From Pelagicoccus mobilis (GTDB lineage Bacteria; Verrucomicrobiota; Verrucomicrobiia; Opitutales; Opitutaceae), in assembly GCF_016595505.1 (NCBI RefSeq), contig NZ_JAENIL010000002.1:1-64000 (forward strand): a stretch of 64,000 nt of DNA, written 5' to 3'. The translations under genes and the position numbers were made by a program. Numbering within the stretch: the first letter of the stretch is position 1; the number at the start of each line of letters is the position of its first letter. Shown piece after piece: positions 44,943-53,999 of this stretch. The notes beneath the pieces are model-generated. The model was not told where the DNA came from. It saw nothing but the letters and a program-made list of their open reading frames with translations, and did no database searches.

Positions 44943-46094
44943 ATGAAACCCGCCAATAAACCGAATCGTCCTTACTTCTCATCGGGCCCCTGCTCGAAGC
45001 GTCCGGGCTGGAGCCTCTCCGCCCTCGAAAACGCATTAGTCGGCCGATCCCATCGCGCCAAGAACGCCAAGGCCCGCATCCAGGAAGTAATCGATCGCTC
45101 CAAGCAGCTTCTCAACCTCCCGGAAGGCTACGTCTGCGGTATCGTCCCAGCATCTGACACAGGCGCCGTCGAGATGGCTCTCTGGTCATTGCTCGGTGCT
45201 CGTGGTGTCGACATGCTCGCATGGGAATCATTCGGTTCCGGTTGGGTGACCGACGTCGTTAAGCAGCTCAAGCTCGACAACTCTCGCAAGCTCGAGGCGC
45301 CCTACGGCGAAATCCCTGATCTCAGCCAAGTCAACTTCGACAACGACGTTGTCTTCACCTGGAACGGTACCACCTCCGGAGCCAAGGTTCCAAACGGAGA
45401 CTGGATTCCAGACGATCGCGAAGGTCTAACAATCTGTGACGCGACTTCAGCCGTATTTGCCATGGAACTACCATGGGAAAAACTCGATGTTGTGACCTAC
45501 TCTTGGCAGAAGGTCATGGGCGGCGAGGCTGCTCACGGCATGCTGATCCTCAGCCCACGCGCAATAGAACGCCTCGAATCCTACACTCCAGCTTGGCCGC
45601 TTCCAAAGATCTTCCGTCTCACTAAAGGCGGTAAGCTCATCAGCGGCATCTTCACCGGAGCAACCATCAACACTGTTTCCATGCTCTGTGTGGAAGACGC
45701 GCTCGACGGTCTCAAGTGGGCTGAAGAAATCGGCGGGCTCGATGCCTTGGTTAAGCGTTCCGACGCCAACCTAGCGGCAATCGAGGCATGGGTAGAAAAG
45801 AGCGACTGGATCGGCTTCCTCGCAGAGGACAAAGCCATCCGCTCAAACACTTCGATCTGCCTGAAAATCACAGACAGCTGGTTCACCGCGCTTTCCGACG
45901 AGGAACAAGCGGCAGCAGCGAAGAAGGTTGTCTCAATCCTCGACGCCGAAGGCATTGGTTTCGACTTCGGAGCTTACCGCGACGCGCCAACAGGATTCCG
46001 CATCTGGGGCGGAGCGACTGTCGACACCGCTGACATCGAAGCCCTTCTCCCATGGCTCGACTGGGCCTACGCGGAAGTGAAGGCAGGAGCCTAG
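44943..46094 (+). CDS. serC: Phosphoserine aminotransferase SerC
   Basis: SerC makes phosphoserine from 3-phosphohydroxypyruvate in serine synthesis and also acts in PLP synthesis. It is of the SerC type found in alphaproteobacteria and archaea. Signs are the N-terminal [14 protein letters not shown], the PLP lysine Lys190 in [13 protein letters not shown], and [10 protein letters not shown] near the end. Length 383 fits. It is followed by a strong terminator. Confidence 0.9.
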   Translation: MKPANKPNRPYFSSGPCSKRPGWSLSALENALVGRSHRAKNAKARIQEVIDRSKQLLNLPEGYVCGIVPASDTGAVEMALWSLLGARGVDMLAWESFGSGWVTDVVKQLKLDNSRKLEAPYGEIPDLSQVNFDNDVVFTWNGTTSGAKVPNGDWIPDDREGLTICDATSAVFAMELPWEKLDVVTYSWQKVMGGEAAHGMLILSPRAIERLESYTPAWPLPKIFRLTKGGKLISGIFTGATINTVSMLCVEDALDGLKWAEEIGGLDALVKRSDANLAAIEAWVEKSDWIGFLAEDKAIRSNTSICLKITDSWFTALSDEEQAAAAKKVVSILDAEGIGFDFGAYRDAPTGFRIWGGATVDTADIEALLPWLDWAYAEVKAGA

Positions 46095-46115
46095 ACAAAT
46101 CGCATTTAAAACACG

Positions 46116-46146
46116 AAACGGCCACTCTAGCAGAGTGGCCGTTTTT
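46116..46146 (+). terminator. Intrinsic terminator after serC
   Basis: AAACGGCCACTCT and AGAGTGGCCGTTT form a 13-bp stem with a 3-base loop, followed by TT. It could also work weakly on the other strand. Confidence 0.93.
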
Positions 46147-46147
46147 C

Positions 46148-46172
46148 GTAGCGCGGTGCTTCAGCCCGCGAC
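46148..46172. repeat. REP-like hairpin (GTAGCG-led)
   Basis: GTAGCGCGGTGCTTCAGCCCGCG has an arm CGCGG that pairs with CCGCG across TGCTTCAGC. It begins like the repeat at 43264. Its status as a repeat family is unproven. Confidence 0.3.
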
Positions 46173-46191
46173 CACTCAAACAACAAAGCTC

Positions 46192-46227
46192 CACCGTGAA
46201 AAATGCAACGTTACATTTTTCACGGTG
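46192..46227. promoter_or_regulatory. 36-bp palindrome in the serC/FAD-oxidase gap, LacI-like core
   Basis: CACCGTGAAAAATG and CATTTTTCACGGTG (14 bp each) flank the core CAACGTTA, whose inner AACGTT is also self-complementary; only one base pair is mismatched. It lies 28 bp past the stop of the FAD-oxidase gene, so it could be a terminator, but there is no T run directly after either arm. The core TGCAACGTTACA resembles LacI-family operators and is shared with 52464-52505. Confidence 0.6.
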
Positions 46228-46255
46228 ATTCCCCTCCTCAAGGTCATGTTTCTCG

Positions 46256-47719
46256 CTACCCCCTCACGATCGGTTTCTTGTCCCACGGGAGCTTCACCTT
46301 CTCGAGCGTCTTATCCCAGACTTCGTATTCTTGGAAAATCTTGCCGGGATTCAAAATCCCCTTCGGATCGAGGGCTTTCTTGATCGCTTTCATCGCTCCC
46401 ATTTCCGCCTCGTTACGCGCCACCGTCATAAACGGAGTCTTCGCGAGGCCGATCCCATGCTCGCCGGATATCGTACCACCGAGCTGACAAACCTTCTTCA
46501 TCAAGTCAGCGACCGCACACTTCGCACGTTTGCACTCCTCCTTATCACTTCGGGTGTACATGATGTTCACGTGAAAATTGCCATCCGCAGCATGCCCGAA
46601 AGTGGGAGCGTTGATCTTCCACTTCTTCTGCATTTGCTTCAAGAAGCGAGCAAACTTCGCCTGACTCTCCAGCGGCACTACAATATCCTCGTTTATCTTT
46701 GAATCACCCATCGAGAACATCGCTGGCGAGCACGCACGTCGAGCTGACCAAAGAACTTCCGTCTCCTTCTCAGTCTTCGCCTCACGGTAGGCCAAGCCAT
46801 TTTCAGTCGCCCACGCGAGCGCTCTCTTTTTGTCGGCACGCAACTGGGCCGCATTTCCATCAAACTCTACCAGCAACAGCGGCTTCAGCGACAAACCTTC
46901 AAAGAGCTTAACACCAGCGATCTCTTCAGCGCAGTAGACTGAGTTCTGGTCCAAAAATTCCAAAATCGAGGGATTCTGTCCCTCTCCCAACAATTTTTGG
47001 ACCGCCTCCAGCGCCTTAATGTCGGAATCAAACGCCACAAGGATCGTCCACTTTTTCTCTGGCTTGGGCAGCAAGCGCAGGACGGCCTTCGTCACGACAC
47101 CAAGTGTACCTTCACTTCCAACCCACAAGTCGCGGATGTTGTACCCAGTCGCAAACTTCTTGTATTCACCACCCCAAGACACCTTCTCTCCAGTCGGTAA
47201 GTAACCCTCGAGAGCTAATACAAAATCACGAGTCACGCCATACTTCGCACAACGCATCCCGCCCGCATTACATGCGATGTTTCCACCGATAGTACTGTAT
47301 TTGAGGGATGATGGATCGGGTGGATAAAACAGTCCCAGCTCTTCTGCCGCTGCCTGAATCTGCCCTACAACCGCACCCGGGCCAACGATCGCCATAGACT
47401 TGGTCTTCTCGATCTTGATGCGATTCATCTTCGACACATCCAAAACCCAGCCTCCTTTTGCCGGTGCCGCAGACCCGGTCAAGGAAGTCCCCGCTCCTCT
47501 CGTGGTCACTGGCACACCGTGCTCGTTAGCTAGCTTCAGGGTAACTCCCACATCCTTCTCCGATCGTGCAATGACTAAAGCATCATAAGCGAACGCAAGT
47601 TTGAGGCTGTCGAAGGACGCCATGTACTTCTGGTCGCCCTCAAGCTTGACCTTTCCTTTCCCCAGTTTGTCGAGAAGCGCTTTTGTTGCCAATTGCCGTT
47701 TCTTGGATGTGCGTGCCAT
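46256..47719 (-). CDS. FAD-linked oxidase, GlcD/D-lactate dehydrogenase type
   Basis: This is a PCMH-type flavoenzyme that oxidises a 2-hydroxy acid such as glycolate or D-lactate. It has the FAD-binding blocks TRGAGTSLTGSAAPAKGG, GGNIACNAGGMRCAKYGVTRDFVL and GSEGTLGVVT, then the C-terminal half with HAADGNFHVN and SGEHGIGLAKTPFM. At 487 residues it is one chain with no iron-sulfur domain fused. No glcE or glcF is adjacent. The substrate cannot be fixed. It follows murJ on the same strand after 43 bp. Confidence 0.9.
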   Translation of the reverse strand: MARTSKKRQLATKALLDKLGKGKVKLEGDQKYMASFDSLKLAFAYDALVIARSEKDVGVTLKLANEHGVPVTTRGAGTSLTGSAAPAKGGWVLDVSKMNRIKIEKTKSMAIVGPGAVVGQIQAAAEELGLFYPPDPSSLKYSTIGGNIACNAGGMRCAKYGVTRDFVLALEGYLPTGEKVSWGGEYKKFATGYNIRDLWVGSEGTLGVVTKAVLRLLPKPEKKWTILVAFDSDIKALEAVQKLLGEGQNPSILEFLDQNSVYCAEEIAGVKLFEGLSLKPLLLVEFDGNAAQLRADKKRALAWATENGLAYREAKTEKETEVLWSARRACSPAMFSMGDSKINEDIVVPLESQAKFARFLKQMQKKWKINAPTFGHAADGNFHVNIMYTRSDKEECKRAKCAVADLMKKVCQLGGTISGEHGIGLAKTPFMTVARNEAEMGAMKAIKKALDPKGILNPGKIFQEYEVWDKTLEKVKLPWDKKPIVRG

Positions 47720-47762
47720 AAGGGCGGAGAACTACAACACGCCCCCGAGGAATCGCAATCGT

Positions 47763-49283
47763 CTATTTTAGCAGCTGCTTGAGCTTAGCTCCAGAGAGTA
47801 GAAGAACTCCAAAATACGCCGCAACTCCAACGCCAATTGAACCAAAGACGATCAGCAAGCCACCAAGCGAACCCTCTCCACATCGGGTCGCCAACCAGCC
47901 TGAAGCAGCAATCACCAATAGCCCCATTAATACTGCAGCCACCGCGATGCGTGAGACATCCGGAATCAGACTCCGCAAACTCGTATCCACATTTTTGCGA
48001 CTAAGTGCAACATGAAGAATCACGGTTTGAACAATGGCGGCCGTATTGGTCGCGATGGCTAATCCAACAGCGCCGTACGGTTTCATCAGCATGACACTCA
48101 ACACCACATTCACGATAAACGCTACAACCGCAGCCCGAACAGGGGTTCTAGTATCTTTCAACGAATAGAACGCTCGAGTTTCTACCGAAACGAACGAATA
48201 GAACGGCATGCCAATAGCGAATACGATTACCAGTGGAACAGCTCCTGCAGTATCGCTGCTCGCGAACTCTCCTCGCTCAAATAATAGTCCGATGATCTCC
48301 GGCGCCAAAACCGACAAACCGATCGCCGAAGGCACTGCCATCAAGAGGCAAAGCAAGATTCCTTTTCGGTAAGTCTCGGAAAACTCCCCCAGCCGATTGC
48401 CAGCAATCGCTGCAGTTAGACTCGGAAAAACAACTGTGGAGATAGCGATCGCAAACACGCCAACCGGAAGCTCAACCAAACGATTAGCATAATACAGAAG
48501 GGACGCGGCCGAGTCATCAACTGCGAGCGCCAATCCGCGACTAACCATGATGTTGATCTGGAAAACGGCGGCCCCGAGAATTCCAGGAACGGTAAGGAAC
48601 GCGACCTCTCTCACGCGTGGCGAAACCGAGAAGTCAATCCGTGGCCTCCAACCTTCTTTGGTTAAAGCAACAGCCGGAGCTAGCATTTGCAGCGTCCCGC
48701 CGACCATAACTCCCCCGCAAAGCCAATACGTCTTCGTCTCGAGATCAGCGCCTAGATGCCACCCGGCAATCCCTAACGCAATTACGATACTCGTGTTCAA
48801 CCAAACGGAAGTCAGAGCTGGAATGCCAAAACGAGAGAACAGATTCAAGGCCGCCGACAAGATCGCAGCGACACAGATCAACAATACATAAGGGAAAACG
48901 ATTTGACCGAGCTTAGCAGCGATAACCCATTTTTCGGATACACTCAAATGCTGAAGCACTTCCAAACCAACGAAGGCCAAAAGCGTGATTCCAAGGCAGA
49001 TCACAACAAGCCAGCTTAGAATCTTGTTTACCAAAACGTGTACCGCAGTCCGCCCGTTTTCCTCTAGCTCTTCGCTCAGATTCGGCATCAAGGCAGCCGT
49101 CAACGCCCCCTCTCCCAGCAAACGACGGAACAAATTTGGCAGGGTAAACGCTGTTATGAAGGCGGAGTTCCATACGGTAGTACCAAGCATATAGCTCGTC
49201 ATCATATCGCGCAGCAATCCCACTACGCGCGAGATCATGGTGAACGCGGATACGAGTCCGATACGTTTAACAAGCTTAGCCAT
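47763..49283 (-). CDS. murJ: Lipid II flippase MurJ
   Basis: MurJ moves lipid II across the cytoplasmic membrane for peptidoglycan synthesis. It has about 14 hydrophobic helices. The N-terminal block SAFTMISRVVGLLRDMM and TLPNLFRRLLGEGALTAALMP are the family signature. The start at 49283 gives 506 residues, the normal length. An in-frame TTG six bases upstream is less likely. It forms a minus-strand group with the two membrane proteins upstream and the FAD oxidase downstream. Confidence 0.94.
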   Translation of the reverse strand: MAKLVKRIGLVSAFTMISRVVGLLRDMMTSYMLGTTVWNSAFITAFTLPNLFRRLLGEGALTAALMPNLSEELEENGRTAVHVLVNKILSWLVVICLGITLLAFVGLEVLQHLSVSEKWVIAAKLGQIVFPYVLLICVAAILSAALNLFSRFGIPALTSVWLNTSIVIALGIAGWHLGADLETKTYWLCGGVMVGGTLQMLAPAVALTKEGWRPRIDFSVSPRVREVAFLTVPGILGAAVFQINIMVSRGLALAVDDSAASLLYYANRLVELPVGVFAIAISTVVFPSLTAAIAGNRLGEFSETYRKGILLCLLMAVPSAIGLSVLAPEIIGLLFERGEFASSDTAGAVPLVIVFAIGMPFYSFVSVETRAFYSLKDTRTPVRAAVVAFIVNVVLSVMLMKPYGAVGLAIATNTAAIVQTVILHVALSRKNVDTSLRSLIPDVSRIAVAAVLMGLLVIAASGWLATRCGEGSLGGLLIVFGSIGVGVAAYFGVLLLSGAKLKQLLK

Positions 49284-49366
49284 CAGCAAGGCATATTCCT
49301 TGCTTGGAACCGAACAGCAAGCCTTTACCCCAAAGGCTCAGCACTAGAGCAAGACGTATCCAGAAA

Positions 49367-50050
49367 CTAGGCGCGACGAAGGCCAACTTCGGTAATCAAC
49401 TTACCCGATTCCACTTCGATGCTCTTGATATTCTGCCACATCTCCAGGATGTCTTCCGGCCACGGGGTTTCAGCGACTTTCGACTCGATCATCGAGGTAA
49501 CAAGTCCAGCAAAACCAGGAATAGGAAGGGAATTCACGCGAAGACTATTAACAACCAGCTCCGGCCCAGCGTCGCTGTTCTCAAACCCGAGATCAGCAAG
49601 CACGAGCACTTCAAACGGGCTTCCCTCCGGGTCTACAGTAATCTTGAGAGTCGCGTAAATTTGATCGCCGCTGATACGGACATTAAACGGTCCAATATTC
49701 GCAGGTTTCTTCCCCCCTTCCTCCACGACGGGGTCGCCAAATTTGATGTTCTTGAAAAAGCGGTTGACCTCAGCCTCGCTAAAAGAAACCGGTCCATTCG
49801 TGCGACGTTTAATGCGGCTTGTCCCACTTCGAAGATTTGCAGACTCACCTGCATCGACTCTTCCCGGAGTGAAGTACGTATTATAATCGCCAACCTTCGT
49901 ATACTCGTCCTCCTCAGGAACCGTAGTCACCGTGACAGGTGAGCGAGACAAGAGCACAGAAATACCAAGCAATCCGCCCAGAACCACACCAGAAGTGGCT
50001 GTTAGAATCAGCGTTAGGAGCTTTGGCTCCTTCGGTTTCATTTTCTTCAT
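49367..50050 (-). CDS. Hypothetical membrane-anchored protein
   Basis: The protein has one N-terminal transmembrane helix (about residues 11-34, LTLILTATSGVVLGGLLGISVLL) and a soluble part of about 190 residues with beta-rich pattern. No family is recognised. Orientation suggests the soluble part is on the outside of the cytoplasmic membrane. It starts 21 bp after the DUF4013 gene and ends 83 bp before murJ. Confidence 0.75.
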   Translation of the reverse strand: MKKMKPKEPKLLTLILTATSGVVLGGLLGISVLLSRSPVTVTTVPEEDEYTKVGDYNTYFTPGRVDAGESANLRSGTSRIKRRTNGPVSFSEAEVNRFFKNIKFGDPVVEEGGKKPANIGPFNVRISGDQIYATLKITVDPEGSPFEVLVLADLGFENSDAGPELVVNSLRVNSLPIPGFAGLVTSMIESKVAETPWPEDILEMWQNIKSIEVESGKLITEVGLRRA

Positions 50051-50071
50051 ACGTTCTAAGCTGAAAATTTG

Positions 50072-50656
50072 TTACTTACGCGCTCGATTTTCCAAATCAC
50101 GGAAGGCGAATCCCATCAGGTAAAAGTAAAATACGCCCCCGAAGAAAAATGGAAACGGGAGCAAAACGAGTCCGAGCAAACACAAACCAAGGTAAGCCAA
50201 AGTTGGCACCGTGTAGTTGATCGCGGTTTTGCGCAGCATGACAGACAAGGCATCGATATTAAAACAGTCGGCTATGTCTTGCTTCACTGAATACAAATAG
50301 AGTGCAGCGCTCATCACAGGCCCCGCTAAGAACAAAACCGGAATCACAGGGATCCGTGCGATCATACCATCGAAGGCGAATTCCGCGCAAAGGGTCACAA
50401 GCCCGATCGGCAAGCCAGCGAAAATGAGCCCCACGACGAGGAATCGAAGACCGTCGATAAACAGCGTCTTGAGGTCGTCCCACTCCGGAAGACTGATCGT
50501 CTTTTCGGTGCGACCTTGCATAAAAATCCGGTAGAGATAACCCAGCGCAAAAATGTTCACGATCGGGATGAGGCTCACGACACCGCCAATGGCGCACTTC
50601 TTAAGCCAATTATTGTCTGAAAAGACCTGTTTAGATACTTGCTCGATTGTGGGCAT
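50072..50656 (-). CDS. DUF4013 family membrane protein
   Basis: The protein has about four to five hydrophobic helices. GGVVSLIPIVNIFALGYLYRIFMQ near residue 24-47 matches the DUF4013 family pattern of a Gly-rich helix and a Pro. The function of the family is unknown. It heads a possible operon with the next two genes and is divergent from the prenyl synthase gene. Confidence 0.8.
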   Translation of the reverse strand: MPTIEQVSKQVFSDNNWLKKCAIGGVVSLIPIVNIFALGYLYRIFMQGRTEKTISLPEWDDLKTLFIDGLRFLVVGLIFAGLPIGLVTLCAEFAFDGMIARIPVIPVLFLAGPVMSAALYLYSVKQDIADCFNIDALSVMLRKTAINYTVPTLAYLGLCLLGLVLLPFPFFFGGVFYFYLMGFAFRDLENRARK

Positions 50657-50699
50657 TGAGGATGCTCTGGTTCTTTAACTGTCTGCAATACGCGCATTT

Positions 50700-51581
50700 A
50701 TGATCGAGTTCAAAGAGAAATTACGAACCTACCAAAGCGAAATTGAGTCCGCTGTGGATCAATACCTACCCGCTGAGGGAACGCGCCCCAGCCGTATCCA
50801 CGATGCGATGCTCTATAGCATGAGGGCCGGAGGGAAGCGCCTACGCCCTGTACTCGTTCTCGCGGCAAGCGAACTCTTCGAGAACACTTCGGATGCAATG
50901 CCTGCAGCGATAGCTGTCGAGAGCCTTCATACCTATTCGCTCATCCACGACGACCTCCCCTCGATCGACAATGCAGACCTCCGTCGCGGCTCCCCCACAA
51001 GCCACAAGCAATTCGATGAGGCGACTGCCGTCCTCGCGGGCGATGCCCTTCTCACCTATGCATTTCAGCTCCTAGCTCGTCACTACTCGGATCAACCGGA
51101 AGTCTGCGCAAAACTCGTTGGGGAGCTGGGAGAAACCGCCGGTAGCGAAAAACTAATCGGTGGGCAAATGGAAGATATCCTCGGCGAAGGAGCTCCCCTA
51201 TCCGAAGACACTCTGAATTTCATTCACCTGAACAAGACCTCCGCCCTCATCGAATGCAGTCTCGTAATGGGCGGTGTCATCGGAGGCGCAAATCAGGAGC
51301 AAATTGACGCCTTGCGAGCCTACGGGCGCGAGATCGGTATCGCATTCCAGATCATCGACGACATCCTGGACGCGACGAGCGACGAAGCCACCATGGGCAA
51401 AAGTATCGGCTCCGACGCCGAACTCGACAAGACAACTTACGTCAAGCTTCACGGCTTGGAGAAGTCACGCGAGTTCGCAGCCTCCCGCACTCAAAAAGCG
51501 ATTGAGATCTGCTCCACCCTCCCGGGTGAAACAGACTTCCTAGTCGGTTTGGCTAGTTACTTGGAAAATCGACTCAACTAA
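50700..51581 (+). CDS. ispA: Polyprenyl diphosphate synthase (IspA type)
   Basis: The enzyme joins isopentenyl diphosphate units to allylic diphosphates in isoprenoid synthesis. The first aspartate-rich motif is in LIHDDLPSIDNADLRRG and the second is IIDDILD. Length 293 fits the short-chain class (farnesyl or geranylgeranyl diphosphate). The exact chain length is inferred. It is followed 3 bp later by a glycosyltransferase gene, so the two are likely coupled. Confidence 0.92.
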   Translation: MIEFKEKLRTYQSEIESAVDQYLPAEGTRPSRIHDAMLYSMRAGGKRLRPVLVLAASELFENTSDAMPAAIAVESLHTYSLIHDDLPSIDNADLRRGSPTSHKQFDEATAVLAGDALLTYAFQLLARHYSDQPEVCAKLVGELGETAGSEKLIGGQMEDILGEGAPLSEDTLNFIHLNKTSALIECSLVMGGVIGGANQEQIDALRAYGREIGIAFQIIDDILDATSDEATMGKSIGSDAELDKTTYVKLHGLEKSREFAASRTQKAIEICSTLPGETDFLVGLASYLENRLN

Positions 51582-51584
51582 CGC

Positions 51585-52442
51585 TTGGGCTCTAATCCAC
51601 CAGTCCGCATCAGCTTCATCTCGGCGTTGCACAATTGCCTTCCGCTCACGAAAGCCATGCTCGAGAGCCTCGAGGCCACAGTGGACCTATCCGACAAAGA
51701 GGTGGTGCTAATAGACGATGCATCGAGTGATGGCACGAGCGACTACATCGACACTCTCAAAGAACGAGAGAACTTCAGACTCCTGAATAACAGCGAGAAT
51801 CAAGGCTTCGCGATTTCAAACAACCGAGCCGCCGAGTCGGCATCCGGCGAAATTCTTGTTTTTATAAACAACGACCTAGAGTTTTCACCCGATTGGCTCG
51901 CCCCTGTGGTAACCGCGTTGGAAAACGAACCCCAAGCAGGAGCCGTTGGCAACGTGCAGCGAAACTTCAAAAGCGGCTTAGTCGACCACGCAGGTATCTA
52001 CTTCGATCTCGAGGGCCTCCCCACCCACGCCCACAAAAACCGAGCAAATCCTCCGCGAGGCAAAATCATCGAGCGAAACGCCGCGACCGCCGCCTGCCTT
52101 GCCATACGCAAAGAAACCTTCGCAGAGATTGGCGGATTCGACACTTCCTACCGGAATGGCTGCGAAGATGTGGACCTGTGCATGAAACTCAAATCCCGAG
52201 GCTACCGAATCTACGTAGCCCTCGACAGCGTCATTCGCCACCACATCAGCGTTTCGCCGGGCCGAAACCTTCACAACGACAACAACACCAAGATCTTCCG
52301 CGAACGCTGGAGCGCTTTCGCCAAGCCCTTCGGAGAACAGGAATGGGCCCGTGAGTACTTTCGCCGCTACGCCCGTTTTTGGTGGAGGATAAACCCTTCC
52401 CTCGCCTGCAAAGCGCTAAGCAGACTCATCTTCCCAACCTAG
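51585..52442 (+). CDS. Family 2 glycosyltransferase
   Basis: The N-terminal GT-A fold is clear: SFISALHNCLPLTKAMLESL, VVLIDDASSDGTSDYI (the nucleotide-binding DD), and VFINNDLEFSPDWL, where the ND(D/N) metal motif lies. Later GFDTSYRNGCEDVDLCMKLKSRGY is the acceptor-side ED motif. The start is a TTG at 51585, since the next ATG is 24 codons on and would cut into the fold. Length is 285 residues. It may add sugars to cell-surface polymers. Confidence 0.87.
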   Translation: MGSNPPVRISFISALHNCLPLTKAMLESLEATVDLSDKEVVLIDDASSDGTSDYIDTLKERENFRLLNNSENQGFAISNNRAAESASGEILVFINNDLEFSPDWLAPVVTALENEPQAGAVGNVQRNFKSGLVDHAGIYFDLEGLPTHAHKNRANPPRGKIIERNAATAACLAIRKETFAEIGGFDTSYRNGCEDVDLCMKLKSRGYRIYVALDSVIRHHISVSPGRNLHNDNNTKIFRERWSAFAKPFGEQEWAREYFRRYARFWWRINPSLACKALSRLIFPT

Positions 52443-52463
52443 CCGCTCCGATCCCTGTATCCG

Positions 52464-52505
52464 CTTTGAAATCTATTTTGTAACGTTACAAAATAAAATT
52501 CAAAG
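52464..52505. promoter_or_regulatory. 42-bp palindrome upstream of the oxoamine synthase, LacI-like operator candidate
   Basis: The site is centred at 52484/52485. The two 21-bp halves match in 19 positions, and the inner 20 bp, ATTTTGTAACGTTACAAAAT, are a perfect palindrome. The core TGTAACGTTACA fits the LacI/GalR pattern with a central CG. It is 105 bp before the start of the next gene. A hairpin terminator for the glycosyltransferase is possible, but no T run follows. Confidence 0.65.
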
Positions 52506-52610
52506 GTCTTATCCCCGCCCCCGTTCGTCTGGCACTTAACGTGACCAGAGAGAATTGCCTTCTCAAATCGATCTTCCCGCGCAATCTCCTCGGCTTGTTC
52601 AACTCCCTAA

Positions 52611-53810
52611 ATGATCCGCAACTTCTTCCAGTCCAAGTCTCGCAATCCAATCGCCGAACGCTGCGATAAGGACAACTTCACAAAACTCCGCCAAAAGTAC
52701 GACCTGTACTACCGAATCGCCGAATCCCAATCCGGTACGCGGATCACAATCGATGGCAAAGAGCTCGTTATGCTCGCTAGCAACGAGTATTTAGGTCTCT
52801 CCCAACATCCTAAGGTCGTCGAGGCCGGAAAAAAAGCCCTCGAAAAATGGGGTAGCGGCACCATGGGCGCCCGCTCTGCAAACGGAGGTCGCGGCTTTCA
52901 TCGTGAACTCGAAGAGGAACTCGCCGAATTCTTGGGCAAGGAAGCCTGCCACGTTTTTGCCGCAGGCTATCTCGCGTGCATGGCATCCATCACCGGATTC
53001 GCCCAGCGAGGAGACATCGTCCTCGCCGACAAGAACCTCCACTCCAGCCTTTGGGACGGGATCCGCCTCTCCATGGCGAGCGTGGAAAGGTTCAGCCACA
53101 ACAAGCCGGCACACCTTGCCAGCGTTCTTGAGCAACTCGAAGCCGAGACCCCAAAACTGATTTCCGTCGAAGGAATCTACTCCATGGAAGGCCACATCGG
53201 AGCTCTTCCCGAAATCTGCGAACTCGCAGAGCGCTACAACTGCTTCGTCTCTCTAGATGACGCGCACGGTCTTGGCGTATTGGGAAATCAAGGACGCGGG
53301 ACAGCCAACCACTTTGGTCTCACCGACAAGATCGACATCATCGCAGGCAGCCTCTCCAAATCGCTCGCCAGCACGGGTGGGTTCGTAGCCGGCAGCAAAG
53401 CCTGTATCGAATACATGCGTACTCACTGCAAGCAGTCGATCTTCTCCGCGGCCATCAGCCCCTCTCAGGCCGCCTGCGCTCGAGCGGCGCTCAAAGTCAT
53501 GCAAGAGGAACCGGAGTGGAATCAGAAGCTTTGGGAAAACACTCGTCGCTACAAAGCGCTACTCGACGAGCTCGGACTGGATACCTGGGAGAGCGAAACT
53601 CCCGCCATCCCGATCGTTTTAGGCACCCGAGAAAAAGCATACTACTTTTGGAAGCACCTATGGGAGAAAGGCGTTTTCTCCATCATATCCACCGCTCCCG
53701 GCGTTCCCCCAGGAAAAGACCTGGTGAGAACAGCCATTTCCGCCCGACACACCGAGGAGGATTTCCAGATAATCGAGGCTGCGATACGCTACGCTAGTAG
53801 CAAACGATAA
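52611..53810 (+). CDS. PLP-dependent alpha-oxoamine synthase family enzyme
   Basis: The enzyme belongs to the class that joins an acyl-CoA to an amino acid (KBL, AONS, serine palmitoyltransferase). PLP motifs are DDAHGLGVLG and GSLSKSLASTGGF with Lys250. The SKS(L)-GGF form is closer to serine palmitoyltransferase-like enzymes than to KBL/AONS (GK-A). The 399-residue length is normal for the class. The substrate is not determined; no biotin or threonine gene is adjacent. A large palindrome lies upstream. Confidence 0.85.
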   Translation: MIRNFFQSKSRNPIAERCDKDNFTKLRQKYDLYYRIAESQSGTRITIDGKELVMLASNEYLGLSQHPKVVEAGKKALEKWGSGTMGARSANGGRGFHRELEEELAEFLGKEACHVFAAGYLACMASITGFAQRGDIVLADKNLHSSLWDGIRLSMASVERFSHNKPAHLASVLEQLEAETPKLISVEGIYSMEGHIGALPEICELAERYNCFVSLDDAHGLGVLGNQGRGTANHFGLTDKIDIIAGSLSKSLASTGGFVAGSKACIEYMRTHCKQSIFSAAISPSQAACARAALKVMQEEPEWNQKLWENTRRYKALLDELGLDTWESETPAIPIVLGTREKAYYFWKHLWEKGVFSIISTAPGVPPGKDLVRTAISARHTEEDFQIIEAAIRYASSKR

Positions 53811-53999
53811 GGCGCAAAAGAATGCACCATAAAAAAAACTAATAGTTTGTTGAAATAACGAGCATTTTACCCTCATTTGAAGAGCGCAAGTTGACTAGAG
53901 GCGCGGGTGATGCTAGCTGCTTATTTTCAAACTAATCTCTAGATCTGTCATGCTGAGTCAGATTCTAGATTCAAACTGAACTGAGACCTGTATAAACAT

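Noticed and set aside
53891-53919. TTGACT...TAGCTG as the TonB receptor promoter
   Set aside because: The -35 is good (5/6) with a 17-bp spacer, but the -10 matches only 2/6, so it was not listed as a feature.
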